Positions 17,225 through 26,899 are shown, counted from the stretch's first letter. The stretch: DNA of 64,000 bases from Limivicinus sp963617275 (GCA_963617275.1 CAVENX010000020.1:124001-188000), one strand, 5' to 3'. Program-made: numbers and translations. The notes: generated from the letters alone by a model not told the origin.

Positions 17225-18115
17225 GTGAACAAAATTAAAAGCTCTTTCAGAATATCCAATTTTATAATGCTTACTGCGGCCGGAATTATCAATGCTTTCG
17301 GAGTTACGATTTTTCTTGCGCCCGTAAAGCTTTTCGACAGCGGCATTTCCGGCACCTCAATGCTTGTCTCACAGCTTACGCCAGGCTGGTGCAGTCTTTC
17401 GCTGCTGCTTATCATATTAAACGTTCCGATTTTTTTATACGGACTTAAAAAACAGGGCGTAAGCTTTTCGGTTTACTCGATATATGCCGTTGCCGTCTAC
17501 TCCGTTTCGGCGTGGCTCATCACTGATGTGCTGCCTGTGGACGTCTCGATAGCTTCACCCCTCGCCCAGCGCGATCTTTTTCTGTGTGCGATTTTCGGCG
17601 GTGTTGTCTCCGGCCTCGGCAGCGGCCTTACCGCCAGGTTTGGCGGCGCAATGGACGGCCTTGACGTACTCGGAATCATCTTTGCAAAACGTATCGGTCT
17701 CAGTCTCGGAACGTTCGTTATGGTTTATAATGTGCTGCTGTACGTGATTTGCGGTATAATTATGAACAGCTGGATACTGCCGCTCTACTCCATTGTCGCA
17801 TACGCTGCTGCGTCAAAGACCATTGACTTCTGTGTCGAAGGATTTGACAGGTCAAAAGCCGCGTTTATCATTACAACAAAGCCAAAAGAGGTCTGCGCTG
17901 CACTTTCGGAGATTTTTCACGACGGGATCACTATGCTGCCGGCAAAGGGTTATTACTCAGGCAGCGATAAAACAATGATATATTTTGTTGTCAACCGCTT
18001 TCAGATATCCCGCATGAAAAATACCGTACATGCGCAGGATCCGCACGCTTATATTTCAATATGCGAAATCGCGGATATTTTCCCAGCTGAAAAGGCCGAT
18101 AACAAAGCAAAATAG
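17225..18115 (+). CDS. YitT family membrane protein
   Basis: The 296-residue protein starts with GTG and has five or six membrane segments with glycine-rich motifs (GGVVSGLGSGLTARFGGAMDG near residue 120), followed by a cytoplasmic DUF2179 domain from about residue 215 (DGITMLPAKGYYSGSDKTM). This is the standard YitT layout. The family is abundant in spore-forming Firmicutes; transport of a small solute is suspected but not proven. Confidence 0.88.
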   Translation: MNKIKSSFRISNFIMLTAAGIINAFGVTIFLAPVKLFDSGISGTSMLVSQLTPGWCSLSLLLIILNVPIFLYGLKKQGVSFSVYSIYAVAVYSVSAWLITDVLPVDVSIASPLAQRDLFLCAIFGGVVSGLGSGLTARFGGAMDGLDVLGIIFAKRIGLSLGTFVMVYNVLLYVICGIIMNSWILPLYSIVAYAAASKTIDFCVEGFDRSKAAFIITTKPKEVCAALSEIFHDGITMLPAKGYYSGSDKTMIYFVVNRFQISRMKNTVHAQDPHAYISICEIADIFPAEKADNKAK

Positions 18116-18159
18116 CCGTTTTTCTCCTTAATTTTTCAAACATTAAAGGTGGTTTTGTC

Positions 18160-19086
18160 ATGCATATAGGAGCTGTTATTGTCGCGGCGGGGATGTCGTC
18201 GCGCATGGGCGATTTCAAGCCCATGCTCAACATAGGTTCTATTTCGATAGCCCAGCGCATTGTAGCAACGCTGCATCAGAGCGGCGTGGAAAAGATCGTC
18301 ATGATAACGGGATACAACGCGCAGGCACTTGAACATCACCTTGCAAACAACGGCCTGATTTTTCTGAGAAACGAACATTATGAGTCTACCCATATGTTTG
18401 ACTCCGCAAAAATCGGCTTTGAGTATCTTAAAGATAAGTGTGACAGGATCCTTTTTACGCCCGTTGACATTCCTCTCTTTACTTCTGCCACTGTTGCAAA
18501 ACTTCTTGCTTCCGACGCACCGCTTGCCTGCCCCGTATGCGGCGGAGAGCGTGGACACCCCATTCTTATAAGCACGTCGCTCGTTGATATAATTCTTTCC
18601 GACAACGGAGAGAACGGGCTTAGCGGTGCAATTTCAAGATGCGGCGTTGAAATGGAGCTTATTAACGTAGATGATATCGGTATACTTCACGATGCGGACA
18701 CTCCGGAGGATTACAAAGCCCTTCTGAGCTACCATAATAACCAACTTGTAAGGCCGGTCGTCAATATTGCCTTTGCAAAGGAAAAGCAGTTTTTTGATTC
18801 CAAAATGGCTATGCTGCTCACACTTGTTGACGAGACGAAATCCGTTCGGCTTGCCTGTAAAAGAATGCGGATATCCTACTCGACAGGTTGGAATATCATC
18901 CGGGCGCTTGAGTCCCAGTTGAATAAGCCTCTTATCATTCGAAGTCAGGGCGGGGCCGGCGGCGGCCAAAGCGACCTTACCGAGGACGGCAGAGTGTTCA
19001 TAGCAAAATATAACGACTATCAAAGCCGTGTCAGGGATTACTCCGTCAAACTTTTCAAGGAAATTTTCGGAGACAGCTTCAGATGA
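18160..19086 (+). CDS. MocA-like nucleotidyltransferase fused to a ModE-type DNA-binding domain
   Basis: Residues 1-190 form a MobA/MocA-like NTP transferase (GAVIVAAGMSSRMGDFKPML, then the metal motif PVDIP near 108 and GHPIL near 130). These enzymes attach CMP or GMP to molybdopterin. Residues 205-300 are a LysR/ModE-like winged helix (RLACKRMRISYSTGWNIIRALE). This fusion is known from clostridial gene sets for molybdenum hydroxylases. The stop overlaps the next start (ATGA), so it is coupled to the phosphatase-HD gene, with xdhC next. No hydroxylase subunit is in the window. Confidence 0.85.
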   Translation: MHIGAVIVAAGMSSRMGDFKPMLNIGSISIAQRIVATLHQSGVEKIVMITGYNAQALEHHLANNGLIFLRNEHYESTHMFDSAKIGFEYLKDKCDRILFTPVDIPLFTSATVAKLLASDAPLACPVCGGERGHPILISTSLVDIILSDNGENGLSGAISRCGVEMELINVDDIGILHDADTPEDYKALLSYHNNQLVRPVVNIAFAKEKQFFDSKMAMLLTLVDETKSVRLACKRMRISYSTGWNIIRALESQLNKPLIIRSQGGAGGGQSDLTEDGRVFIAKYNDYQSRVRDYSVKLFKEIFGDSFR

Positions 19087-20153
19087 GGAAAATATATCTT
19101 ATACGCCATGCCAAACCCGATTTTCCAAACGACAAACGCTATTGCATCGGGCACACGGACATGCCGATAGGAACGTTAGGCCGGCTGCAATGCATCTTTA
19201 TGGCGGAAAACAGAAAATTTGAAGCACTCAGCAGCGTATACAGCAGTACGCTTTTGCGTGCCCGTGACACGGCCGCTTATCTTGGAAGAAATGTTGCCGT
19301 CCGTGCCGGGCTGGAGGAAGTTTACGCCGGAGAGTGGGACGGGCTCAGCTTTTCTCAGATAAAAAAACAATACGGTGATATATATGCCGCCAGAGGGCTT
19401 GACAAAACGATTCCGATCCCGGGAAGTGAAAATATCCAAAAAGCTGAAAAGCGTTTTCAGACAGCGGTAATGGGCATTGCGGAAGAAAGCGCAGGAGACG
19501 TTGCAATCACAGCCCACAAAACCGTTATTCAATCCCTTGCGGCTGCGTTATCCGGTGTTCCCCTCGAGGAATGTCGTCAATTTGAGCTTCCCTACTGTTC
19601 ATACACGCTGCTTGAATATGACGGCCTTCTTCATTTGGCGGAAACCGGCGTCTTTGAAAAGCCGCTGCTCAATGAAAAGCTGTGCAGAAAGCTTCTGCGC
19701 GAAGCGGGCGCAAATGACGACTTGGAAGCGCATTGCAGAAAAGTTGCCGAAAAGGCCATGGAAATAACCGACGAACTGTCCTGCGCCGGACTGGTGCTTG
19801 ACCGTGAGCTTATATTTTTTTCGTCGCTTCTGCATGACATCGCAAGATCAGAGCCGAGGCACGCCGATATCGGCGCAAAATGGCTTTTTGAACTTGGATA
19901 TAACAGTGCAGCCGGAATCATCCGTCAGCACCATGACATAGAGTTTTCCGGGATCAACGAAGCTGCTGTCGTTTATATTGCGGACAAATGTGTCCGCGGC
20001 GCCTGCGTTGTAACGCTTGAAAAGCGTTTTTCCGGGAGTCTTGCAAAATGCACTTCGCCCGGGGCACTTGAAGCGCATAAAAGAAGGTATGATTCCGCTT
20101 TAAAAATAAAAAACGAAATAAACAGGATCTGCGGAAAAGAAGTTGTAGTATAA
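19083..20153 (+). CDS. Histidine phosphatase fused to an HD domain
   Basis: The 356-residue protein begins IYLIRHAKPDFPND, the RHG-like motif (here RHAKP) of the histidine phosphatase superfamily, with the second His in VAITAHKTV near residue 140. From about residue 220 an HD hydrolase domain follows (SSLLHDIARSEPRHADIGA and RQHHDIEF). The fusion is recurrent beside XdhC and MocA-like genes in clostridia, where it is thought to act on a cofactor intermediate. Its true substrate is unknown. Confidence 0.85.
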   Translation: MRKIYLIRHAKPDFPNDKRYCIGHTDMPIGTLGRLQCIFMAENRKFEALSSVYSSTLLRARDTAAYLGRNVAVRAGLEEVYAGEWDGLSFSQIKKQYGDIYAARGLDKTIPIPGSENIQKAEKRFQTAVMGIAEESAGDVAITAHKTVIQSLAAALSGVPLEECRQFELPYCSYTLLEYDGLLHLAETGVFEKPLLNEKLCRKLLREAGANDDLEAHCRKVAEKAMEITDELSCAGLVLDRELIFFSSLLHDIARSEPRHADIGAKWLFELGYNSAAGIIRQHHDIEFSGINEAAVVYIADKCVRGACVVTLEKRFSGSLAKCTSPGALEAHKRRYDSALKIKNEINRICGKEVVV

Positions 20154-20233
20154 TCGGGCAAGGCCGGTAAACGTTGCTACGTTTATAAGTATAATTTATG
20201 TGCTGAAAGCAAAAGCATGGGAGGGTAAGATAC

Positions 20234-21250
20234 ATGAGAAAAATGCTGAAATTGATTGCCGACAAGCTCAGGCGCGGCGAGGATCTGGTGCTTGTTACGG
20301 TCATTGCGTCATCCGGTGCGACTCCGCGCGGTGCAGGTGCGCGCATGATCGTGGGTAAAGAGGGACGAATCTGCGGTACAATAGGCGGCGGTGCCGTTGA
20401 ATATCGTTCGGAAAAAATTGCGGCGGAGCTTCTGGAAAAAAAGGAATCCGCCGAACGTGATTTTTCGCTTACAAAGGATGACGTTCAGAAGCTTGGCATG
20501 ATATGCGGCGGAGCTGTCAATGTTTTTTTTAAGTATATCTCTGCCGACGACAGCGAAGTCCTGAATATTGCAGAAAAATCTGAGGAGCTTTTTAAAAAAG
20601 GCGGCGACTTGTGGATTATCTCCGAAATATCCGATAACGGGCGGTTGGGGCTTTACAGCACAGAGACGGGATATATCGGCGTAGACGCGCCTACTTGGGT
20701 CGATGAAGCGCTTACCCGCCGCCCTCAGCGTATTATAAAGGACGGCAGGGATTTTTATGTGGAGCAGATCAACTCTTCCGGCAGGGTTTATGTCTTCGGA
20801 TGCGGACATGTTGCACAGGAACTTGTTCCGGTGCTTTCCCACGTGGGCTTCCGCTGTGTTGCACTCGACGACAGGCCGGAATTTGCAAAGCGTGAGCTGT
20901 TTGAGAGTGCAGAGGAGGTCAAGCTTATCGACTTTCAGCGTCTCTCTGACTATATAACTGTGACGGAAGAGGACTATGCCTGCGTTATGACAAGAGGCCA
21001 TGCATATGACGCAGTCGTTCAGGCACAGCTGCTTCAGACGGATGCCTGCTATATCGGTGTCATCGGCTCTGCACATAAGAAAGCAGGTGTATACGCACGG
21101 CTAAAGGAAGAGTACGGCTTTGACGACAGCGTGCTTGAGCGCATAACCTCCCCGATCGGGCTTAAAATAAAGGCCGAGACCCCTGCCGAAATTGCAATCT
21201 CAATAGCCGCTCAGCTCATTGAGTTCCGGGCAGAGAGAAACAAGAATTGA
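20234..21250 (+). CDS. xdhC: XdhC family protein (molybdenum cofactor insertion)
   Basis: The 338-residue protein shows both XdhC halves: the N-terminal block VIASSGATPRGAGARMIVG with GTIGGGAVEY, and the C-terminal Rossmann domain (YVFGCGHVAQELVPVLSHVGF near residue 190), ending SPIGLKIKAETPAEIAISI. XdhC proteins receive molybdenum cofactor, help sulfurate it and deliver it to xanthine dehydrogenase-type hydroxylases. A GGGAGG site precedes the start. It is probably in the same transcription unit as the two cofactor genes upstream, after an 80-base gap. Confidence 0.92.
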   Translation: MRKMLKLIADKLRRGEDLVLVTVIASSGATPRGAGARMIVGKEGRICGTIGGGAVEYRSEKIAAELLEKKESAERDFSLTKDDVQKLGMICGGAVNVFFKYISADDSEVLNIAEKSEELFKKGGDLWIISEISDNGRLGLYSTETGYIGVDAPTWVDEALTRRPQRIIKDGRDFYVEQINSSGRVYVFGCGHVAQELVPVLSHVGFRCVALDDRPEFAKRELFESAEEVKLIDFQRLSDYITVTEEDYACVMTRGHAYDAVVQAQLLQTDACYIGVIGSAHKKAGVYARLKEEYGFDDSVLERITSPIGLKIKAETPAEIAISIAAQLIEFRAERNKN

Positions 21251-21273
21251 TTTTTCGCTGATAAACCAAACAG

Positions 21274-21320
21274 AAAAACCGCAAAAGTCCGATAAAGCCA
21301 CGGATTTTTACGGTTTTTTT
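21274..21320 (+). terminator. Rho-independent terminator of the xdhC operon
   Basis: AAAACCGCAAAAGTCCG pairs imperfectly with CGGATTTTTACGGTTTT across a 9-base loop and ends in a T run. Confidence 0.8.
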
Positions 21321-21381
21321 GTTTGCTTTTGTATAGGGCGGATTTTCAAAGAGCGTTACTCTGCGGTTATTCCTGTGTTTT

Positions 21382-21645
21382 TCACGCTTTAACAGAAGCG
21401 TTATAGGCTGCACGAACCGCTTTGGAGAGTTGATCCGAACAGGAGGTCTTACGGCTGCCGCACTCAACCCCACTGAGCTTCTTTTCGATTTCTCCGACAG
21501 TCTGCCCCTCAACCAGAATAGAGATCGCTTTCAGGTTTCCGTTGCATCCGCCTTCAAAATGGATATTATGCACTACATCCCCATCCAGGTCGAGACTTAT
21601 TATCCTTGAGCAGGTACCTTTTGTAAAATACTCATAGTGAAACAT
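21382..21645 (-). CDS. TSCPD domain protein (TIGR03905 type)
   Basis: The 87-residue protein has the pattern FEGGCNGNLKAIS, then GVECGSRKTSCSDQLSKAV, characteristic of small TSCPD-domain proteins. This domain also occurs at the end of vitamin B12-dependent ribonucleotide reductases, where its Cys residues bind metal. The stand-alone role is unknown. An AAGGAG site precedes the ATG. Confidence 0.85.
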   Translation of the reverse strand: MFHYEYFTKGTCSRIISLDLDGDVVHNIHFEGGCNGNLKAISILVEGQTVGEIEKKLSGVECGSRKTSCSDQLSKAVRAAYNASVKA

Positions 21646-21687
21646 ATTGTATCTCCTTTTTTCTATAATTGTACATATTTTGTGTGA

Positions 21688-22206
21688 TCACTGTGCTTTG
21701 CTGTCCGCTTTCCTGTCTTTAAAGATCACGGCAAGTGAAACGGAATTTGTAACTGACGCCGCAATATCAAACGGAAGCGTTGCAAAATTGCTTATCGAAA
21801 AATCAAACACAGCCCACATAAGCTGTGAAGCAATAATAATTATTTTCAGCAGCACCATATTTTCGCTGTCCATAAACCATGTAAAAACACACGCGCCTAT
21901 TATGGGAAGCCACATAATAATGTTGTCACAACCTGCCGCAAATGTCAGTCCCAATTGCAGAATAATAAAAAAGAGCTTGCTCCAAGGCCCCATTTTATAT
22001 TTCAGGCAGAAAAGATTCCTCAACATAGTAACGGCATTGGCGATTGAGCCGGATATGCCGCCAAGGATATAGTTGCCTATCACAAAAACAGCATTCATCC
22101 CGCATTGGATCGACAAAAATCTTCTTTTTTCCTTAATAAGCCCCATCAGCATCATTATTATTGAGCCGGCAAAGCATATTATATTTCCGACAACGACCGG
22201 GTTCAT
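21688..22206 (-). CDS. YgjV family inner-membrane protein
   Basis: The start is placed at 22206 (MNPVVVGNIICF) because AAAGGAG lies five bases before it. The 172-residue protein has about six membrane segments with the RRFLSIQCGMNAVFVIGNYI and NAVTMLRNLFCLK motifs of the YgjV family. The function is unknown. Confidence 0.8.
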   Translation of the reverse strand: MNPVVVGNIICFAGSIIMMLMGLIKEKRRFLSIQCGMNAVFVIGNYILGGISGSIANAVTMLRNLFCLKYKMGPWSKLFFIILQLGLTFAAGCDNIIMWLPIIGACVFTWFMDSENMVLLKIIIIASQLMWAVFDFSISNFATLPFDIAASVTNSVSLAVIFKDRKADSKAQ

Positions 22207-22306
22207 TAGCTCTCCTTTTAGTTCATCGCGCAGCATTATGCTGATTTATTATAAAGCCTCTGCATATGAGCCTGAGACGTTTTTCGCCGTGAAGCAGACG
22301 CAAAAT

Positions 22307-22780
22307 TTATCTGATTCCTTTGCGTTCCCTTGCTCTGTCAACAAGAAGCTTTGCCTCCTCAAAGGCCGCCGGAAGTTCAGCTTCCATCCATTCTTTTCCG
22401 GCCTTTTCTTTGTGCTTTATCTCGTCCCAGCGTTTGAGTACCTGCGGTGATGTATCAAGTGCTTCATCCGAAAATACATGCGGATGTCTCCTGATCATTT
22501 TTTCTTTGACACACTTCGCCACATCTTCAAAGTCAAACAGCCCTTCTTCATCTGCAATCTGCGATTGCATCACAACCTGTAAAAGGAGATCGCCCAACTC
22601 CTCTTTGAGATTATCGCTGTTTCCCGTTTTTTCAAAAATATTTATCCCGCACACCACCTCCGCCGCTTCTTCGATGCAGGCGGCTTTAAGAGACGAATGT
22701 GTCTGTTCCCTGTCCCACGGACATCCGTTTTCACTTCTCAAAAGCTTTATTATATTGACGAATTGCTCGATTTCACTCAT
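22307..22780 (-). CDS. mazG: MazG-type nucleotide pyrophosphohydrolase
   Basis: The 157-residue protein contains a single MazG domain: LRSENGCPWDREQTHSSLK at the start, the metal-binding EEAAEV near residue 36 and KEELGDLLLQVVMQ near 60. Bacterial MazG hydrolyses NTPs to NMPs plus pyrophosphate and acts in nucleotide-pool cleaning or (p)ppGpp control. E. coli MazG is a tandem of two domains (about 263 residues), so this is the short type. It follows the asparaginase gene by four bases. Confidence 0.9.
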   Translation of the reverse strand: MSEIEQFVNIIKLLRSENGCPWDREQTHSSLKAACIEEAAEVVCGINIFEKTGNSDNLKEELGDLLLQVVMQSQIADEEGLFDFEDVAKCVKEKMIRRHPHVFSDEALDTSPQVLKRWDEIKHKEKAGKEWMEAELPAAFEEAKLLVDRARERKGIR

Positions 22781-22784
22781 ATAT

Positions 22785-23807
22785 TTACTCCGCTTTATAC
22801 TCGGACATCTCCCCTCGGAGATCTTTGCCCATTTTCTCCTTTATCTGTCCGTTGTCATAGCCGCAGCTGAAAAGGTAATAGAGCTTTGCTATCGCTGCTT
22901 CAGTCGTTATATCAAAGCCGCTTACGGCGCCGGCTTCCTTCAGCTGAGAGCTTGCCTCATACGTGCCTATTGACACCGTCCCCTGCGGGCACTGTGAGCA
23001 TACCGCCATGATCGTTCCGTTGGCGGAAGCCTTTCTGATTATCGGAAGAAGCGCGTCCCCGTTGCCCGGAATATTGCCCGCACCGAACGTTTCAAGGACT
23101 ATTCCCTTAAGCCGTTCTGTCATTATCGAGTCAAACAGCTCAAATTGTATCCCCGGGAAAACCTTTATTACCCCTATCGGGATATTTTTAAGCTCTCTTA
23201 GCGCAAAAACTTGATTTTCAGGTCTTCTAAGCATTTTGCTGTTGTATTTTATGCTTATTCCGACGTCCGCAAGCGTCGGATAGTTGGGTGAAACAAAAGC
23301 TATCATATCATCCGCGGAATATTTTATCGCCCTGTTGCCGCGCAGCAGCTTGCCTCCAAAGTACAGGCACACTTCCTTTACCTCATCCCCGGCGGCTATC
23401 ATCATAGCTGTAATAAGATTATCCCGTGCGTCGTTCCTTATTTCGCAGAGCGGTATCTGAGAGCCGGTAAGGACAACCGGCTTAGCGTTGTTTTCGAGCA
23501 TGAAAGAGAGGGCAGAGGCGGTATAGGCCATCGTATCCGTACCGTGAAGAATGACAAACCCGTCATAGGATGTATAATTGCCGCTTATTGCGTGCCCTAT
23601 TTTATTCCATTCGTTTACCGTTACATTCGAAGAATCAAGCAGCGGGTCGGTGCTTATAATGTCCCATTGAGGCATCTTTCCGGAGCTCAGCTCCGGCATT
23701 GCTCCGAGCAGTTCATAGAACGATTCTTTTCCCGGGACATATCCTCTGTCTGACGGGATCATACCTATCGTCCCGCCCGTATATATGATAAGTATCCTCT
23801 TTTTCAA
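22785..23807 (-). CDS. L-asparaginase, type I-like
   Basis: The TTG at 23807 gives a 340-residue protein starting KKRILIIYTGGTIGM, whose first Thr is the nucleophile. The second active-site motif is GFVILHGTDTMAYTASAL near residue 85, with Thr-Asp. Lengths near 330-340 are typical, and no signal peptide is seen, so a cytoplasmic type I enzyme making aspartate plus ammonia is likely. The open frame extends 39 codons upstream without family similarity. It shares an operon with mazG. Confidence 0.88.
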   Translation of the reverse strand: MKKRILIIYTGGTIGMIPSDRGYVPGKESFYELLGAMPELSSGKMPQWDIISTDPLLDSSNVTVNEWNKIGHAISGNYTSYDGFVILHGTDTMAYTASALSFMLENNAKPVVLTGSQIPLCEIRNDARDNLITAMMIAAGDEVKEVCLYFGGKLLRGNRAIKYSADDMIAFVSPNYPTLADVGISIKYNSKMLRRPENQVFALRELKNIPIGVIKVFPGIQFELFDSIMTERLKGIVLETFGAGNIPGNGDALLPIIRKASANGTIMAVCSQCPQGTVSIGTYEASSQLKEAGAVSGFDITTEAAIAKLYYLFSCGYDNGQIKEKMGKDLRGEMSEYKAE

Positions 23808-23948
23808 AGCGAACCACACCCTAAGTTTTTCATTTATTATAACCCGTATACCCGCTTCTTGCAATTGGACATATTCTATCAAAAATAATGGACATAGTTT
23901 TCCGTATATGATAAGATACATCAATAAAGATGTACAGGGAGTGATTCA

Positions 23949-24704
23949 ATGTCAATTCTTACCCGGCTGAACAGCCCCGCAATGTATCTTATCTGCGGCG
24001 GGATCGTCTTCATTGTCGCTTTGATGTGCCTGTTCTTTATGGTACGCGCATATAAAACAGGCAAAGCCATCGGCATGGATACGGCAAAAATGAAGCGCGC
24101 CATAATCGCAAGCGCGACCTTTGCCGTACTTCCAAGCATAGGCATCCTCCTTGGCGTTATCGCCCTGTCGGGAAGCCTCGGCATCCCCCTCCCATGGCTG
24201 AGACTGAGCGTTATCGGCGCACTGCACTATGAAACGCAGGTCGCGGAGGCTGCCGCAGAACAGGTAGGCATTACCCTTTCCGCCGCTCAAATGACACCGG
24301 AAGCTTTTGTGACCATCGCGCTTATGATGAGTTTCTGCATCATATGGGGAATGGTACTGACGATTGTATTCAACAAAAAATATACCGAAAGGCTCAGCAG
24401 AAACAGCGGCAAGAAAAGCGGTTCGTCTTTCGGCGGCTTCGGCGACAAAGCAATGACAGCGATGTTTATCGGGCTTGTAAGCGCATATATCGGAAGCTAC
24501 ATCGGCGACCTTGTCTCAGGCAATGGCCTTTTCAGTTTTACAGGTGCTTGGATCCCGCTCGCGGTTTCCGCCGTCGCAGGGCTTGTTATGGCCGGCTTCA
24601 TCTGGCTTTCAGAAAAGAAAAAGGCCGCTTGGGTCGACAGCTTTTCGATTGCCGGAAGTATGCTTGCGGCAATGGCTTCCGCCGTGCTTTTCGGCAAACT
24701 TTAA
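23949..24704 (+). CDS. DUF5058 family membrane protein
   Basis: The 251-residue protein has six predicted membrane segments and belongs to the DUF5058 family by its start (SPAMYLICGGIVFIVALMCL) and middle region (LRLSVIGALHYETQVAEAA). A GGGAGTG site precedes the ATG. It is the first gene of a three-gene operon with another membrane protein and an M20 peptidase; the pair of membrane proteins may import the peptidase substrate. Confidence 0.75.
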   Translation: MSILTRLNSPAMYLICGGIVFIVALMCLFFMVRAYKTGKAIGMDTAKMKRAIIASATFAVLPSIGILLGVIALSGSLGIPLPWLRLSVIGALHYETQVAEAAAEQVGITLSAAQMTPEAFVTIALMMSFCIIWGMVLTIVFNKKYTERLSRNSGKKSGSSFGGFGDKAMTAMFIGLVSAYIGSYIGDLVSGNGLFSFTGAWIPLAVSAVAGLVMAGFIWLSEKKKAAWVDSFSIAGSMLAAMASAVLFGKL

Positions 24705-24721
24705 GGAAGGAGCGGAAAGAA

Positions 24722-25417
24722 ATGACACAGGAAGAAAAAAATCAGATTTTTGAACAATACAACCGGCGTACGCATATCTTTGGCAGAGCTTTTTCGCTGA
24801 TTGCCCTTGCCCTTCTGCTCGGCGCCCCCTTTGTGATGGGGCTTGTTCTTGGCGCTTCGCCGAATATGGGCGCTTTTCTCAAGGGATTTCTTGCTATCGG
24901 TCTTGTCTACCTTGTAAGCGGTATTGTCGAATACCTTATATATACGCCGATGCTCGGCGCCGGCGGGTCATATCTTGCTTTTATAACAGGCAATCTTATC
25001 AATATGAAAATCCCATGTGCGATAAACGCAAGGGATATTGTCGACGCGAAAACCGGAACCGCGGAAAACGAGATAATCTCCACACTTTCGATAGCGACCT
25101 CCTCGCTGGTGACGATAGTTGTGCTTGCGCTCGGCGTTCTCCTGCTTCAGCCGCTTCAGCCCGTGCTTCAATCAGAGGCATTGCAGCCCGCTTTTTCCAA
25201 TGTCGTTCCGGCACTTTTCGGCGCGATGGCTTATAAGTATTACAGACAGGATATCAAAGTGGCGCTGTTCCCCTTCGTCTTCATGTCACTGCTGTTTATC
25301 TTCGTCCCCTCTCTTACAAGCTCCACCAGCTTTATGATCATTCCAAGCGGTGCTATCGCAATAGGCGTTGCGTTCCTATTTTTCCGCAAATCCAAAAAAC
25401 AGGAGGAGATAGTGTAA
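24722..25417 (+). CDS. Hydrophobic membrane protein, partner of the DUF5058 protein
   Basis: The ATG at 24722 follows AAGGAGCGG and gives a 231-residue protein with about six membrane segments and no recognised signature beyond gly-rich helices. It lies between the DUF5058 gene (17-base gap) and the M20 peptidase gene (24-base gap). A role as second subunit of a small carrier or channel is inferred from context only. Confidence 0.65.
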   Translation: MTQEEKNQIFEQYNRRTHIFGRAFSLIALALLLGAPFVMGLVLGASPNMGAFLKGFLAIGLVYLVSGIVEYLIYTPMLGAGGSYLAFITGNLINMKIPCAINARDIVDAKTGTAENEIISTLSIATSSLVTIVVLALGVLLLQPLQPVLQSEALQPAFSNVVPALFGAMAYKYYRQDIKVALFPFVFMSLLFIFVPSLTSSTSFMIIPSGAIAIGVAFLFFRKSKKQEEIV

Positions 25418-25441
25418 AACTCACGCTATCAATTATGTAAG

Positions 25442-26887
25442 ATGAAAATTATCGGCTTTATTTTGCTCGCCGCACTGGCTGTAGTTTTGCTTTTGCTGCT
25501 CATCGCGCTTATCAGAACGTTCTCCATAAAAAAGCGATTCACAACGTACACTCCTTCACCCGATCCCGAAAGAGCTATGGAATATGCGAAAAAGCTTTCC
25601 GAAATGGTCAAATTTGAAACCGTTTCCTATCCGAATGTTGACAGAAGCGACAGGTTCAACGAGTTTCATACCGTTCTTGCCGCACTCTTCCCCACCGTGT
25701 TTGAAAAGCTTGAAGTAAACAATATCGACGGAAATCTTCTTATATATTGGAAAGGCAAAAAATCCGAGCGTCCAATAATACTCATGGGGCATCAGGATGT
25801 TGTTCCCGCCGGAGGCGAATGGACACACGACTACTTTTCCGGCGATATAGAGGACGGCAAAGTATGGGGACGCGGCGCGTGCGATACAAAGTGCTCCGTC
25901 ATGTGTATTCTCCAGACCTTTGAGGAACTGCTGAAATCAGGCTATGAACCGGTCAACGATCTTTATATCTCCTCCTCCTGCACGGAAGAGGTCGGTGGAG
26001 ACGGTGCGCCGAAAATCGTCAGGGAGCTTATCCGCCGCGGGGTAAAACCGTACCTTGTATGCGACGAAGGCGGCGCAATAGTTACAAATCCGATTGCCGG
26101 TGTAAAGGGCAACTTTGCCATGATAGGCGTCCTTGAAAAGGGGCAGGGCAACGTTCGCTTTACCGCACACTCCAACGGCGGCCACGCAAGCGCCCCCGGC
26201 AGAAACACGCCTATAATACGCCTTGCTGCTTTTGAAACCGAAATTGAAAAGCATAACCCGTTCAAAAAAATGTTTTGCCGTGAAGTAGAGGCCATGTTCG
26301 CCGGTCTTGCGCCGTACGCCTCCTTCCCGCTGCGGTTCGTATTCGGTAATCTCTGGCTTTTCAAAAGTATCCTTTCAAGGCTTATGCCCGGCATTTCCTC
26401 CGAAGCTGCCGCAATGCTGCAAACCACAATGGCGTTTACCGTACAGTCAGGCTCCGAGGCATACAATGTCATCCCGCAAAACGCAAGCGTCTGCGCAAAT
26501 ATGCGTTTTATCCCTCATCAGGATATGGAAGAAAGCGTAAAGCTTGTAACGGAACTGTCCGCCAAGTATAATATAGATGCAGAGCTTATTGATGGCTACC
26601 GCTCCTGCAAGAGCGTTGATATAGCCGGCGACGCATTCAAAATGGTCACACAGTCTGTTGAGCAGGTCTTTCCCGGTCTTGCATACACGCCTTATGTTAT
26701 GACCGGCGGGACCGACGCGAGGTTTTTCAACGAGATATGTGATAACTGCATCAGATTCTCTCCTGTAATCTACGGTCCCGAACAGATGAAGGGCATGCAT
26801 GGGCTTAACGAGAATGTTGAATATAACTCTCTCCCCGGAGCGGTTGACTTTTATAAAACGCTCATTCGCCTGAACGACGAAAAATAA
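25442..26887 (+). CDS. M20 family metallopeptidase, carboxypeptidase S-like, membrane anchored
   Basis: The 481-residue protein has an N-terminal membrane anchor (residues 4-26). The M20 metal site follows: ILMGHQDVVPAGG near 118 (His ligand and Asp), GRGACDTKCSV near 143 (bridging Asp), CTEEVGGDG near 180 (catalytic Glu-Glu) and a late His ligand in GMHGLNENVEY near 455. It resembles the CPS1/PM20D1 branch, which hydrolyses blocked dipeptides or N-acyl amino acids. The dimerisation domain (about 225-345) is present, so it is complete. It ends an operon closed by a strong terminator. Confidence 0.88.
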   Translation: MKIIGFILLAALAVVLLLLLIALIRTFSIKKRFTTYTPSPDPERAMEYAKKLSEMVKFETVSYPNVDRSDRFNEFHTVLAALFPTVFEKLEVNNIDGNLLIYWKGKKSERPIILMGHQDVVPAGGEWTHDYFSGDIEDGKVWGRGACDTKCSVMCILQTFEELLKSGYEPVNDLYISSSCTEEVGGDGAPKIVRELIRRGVKPYLVCDEGGAIVTNPIAGVKGNFAMIGVLEKGQGNVRFTAHSNGGHASAPGRNTPIIRLAAFETEIEKHNPFKKMFCREVEAMFAGLAPYASFPLRFVFGNLWLFKSILSRLMPGISSEAAAMLQTTMAFTVQSGSEAYNVIPQNASVCANMRFIPHQDMEESVKLVTELSAKYNIDAELIDGYRSCKSVDIAGDAFKMVTQSVEQVFPGLAYTPYVMTGGTDARFFNEICDNCIRFSPVIYGPEQMKGMHGLNENVEYNSLPGAVDFYKTLIRLNDEK

Positions 26888-26899
26888 AGTTATGAATCA

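Noticed and set aside
24344..24721. Long upstream extension of the membrane-protein frame at 24722
   Set aside because: It overlaps the DUF5058 gene, is Arg/Gln-rich in the way of an out-of-frame reading, and the ATG at 24722 has a good ribosome binding site.
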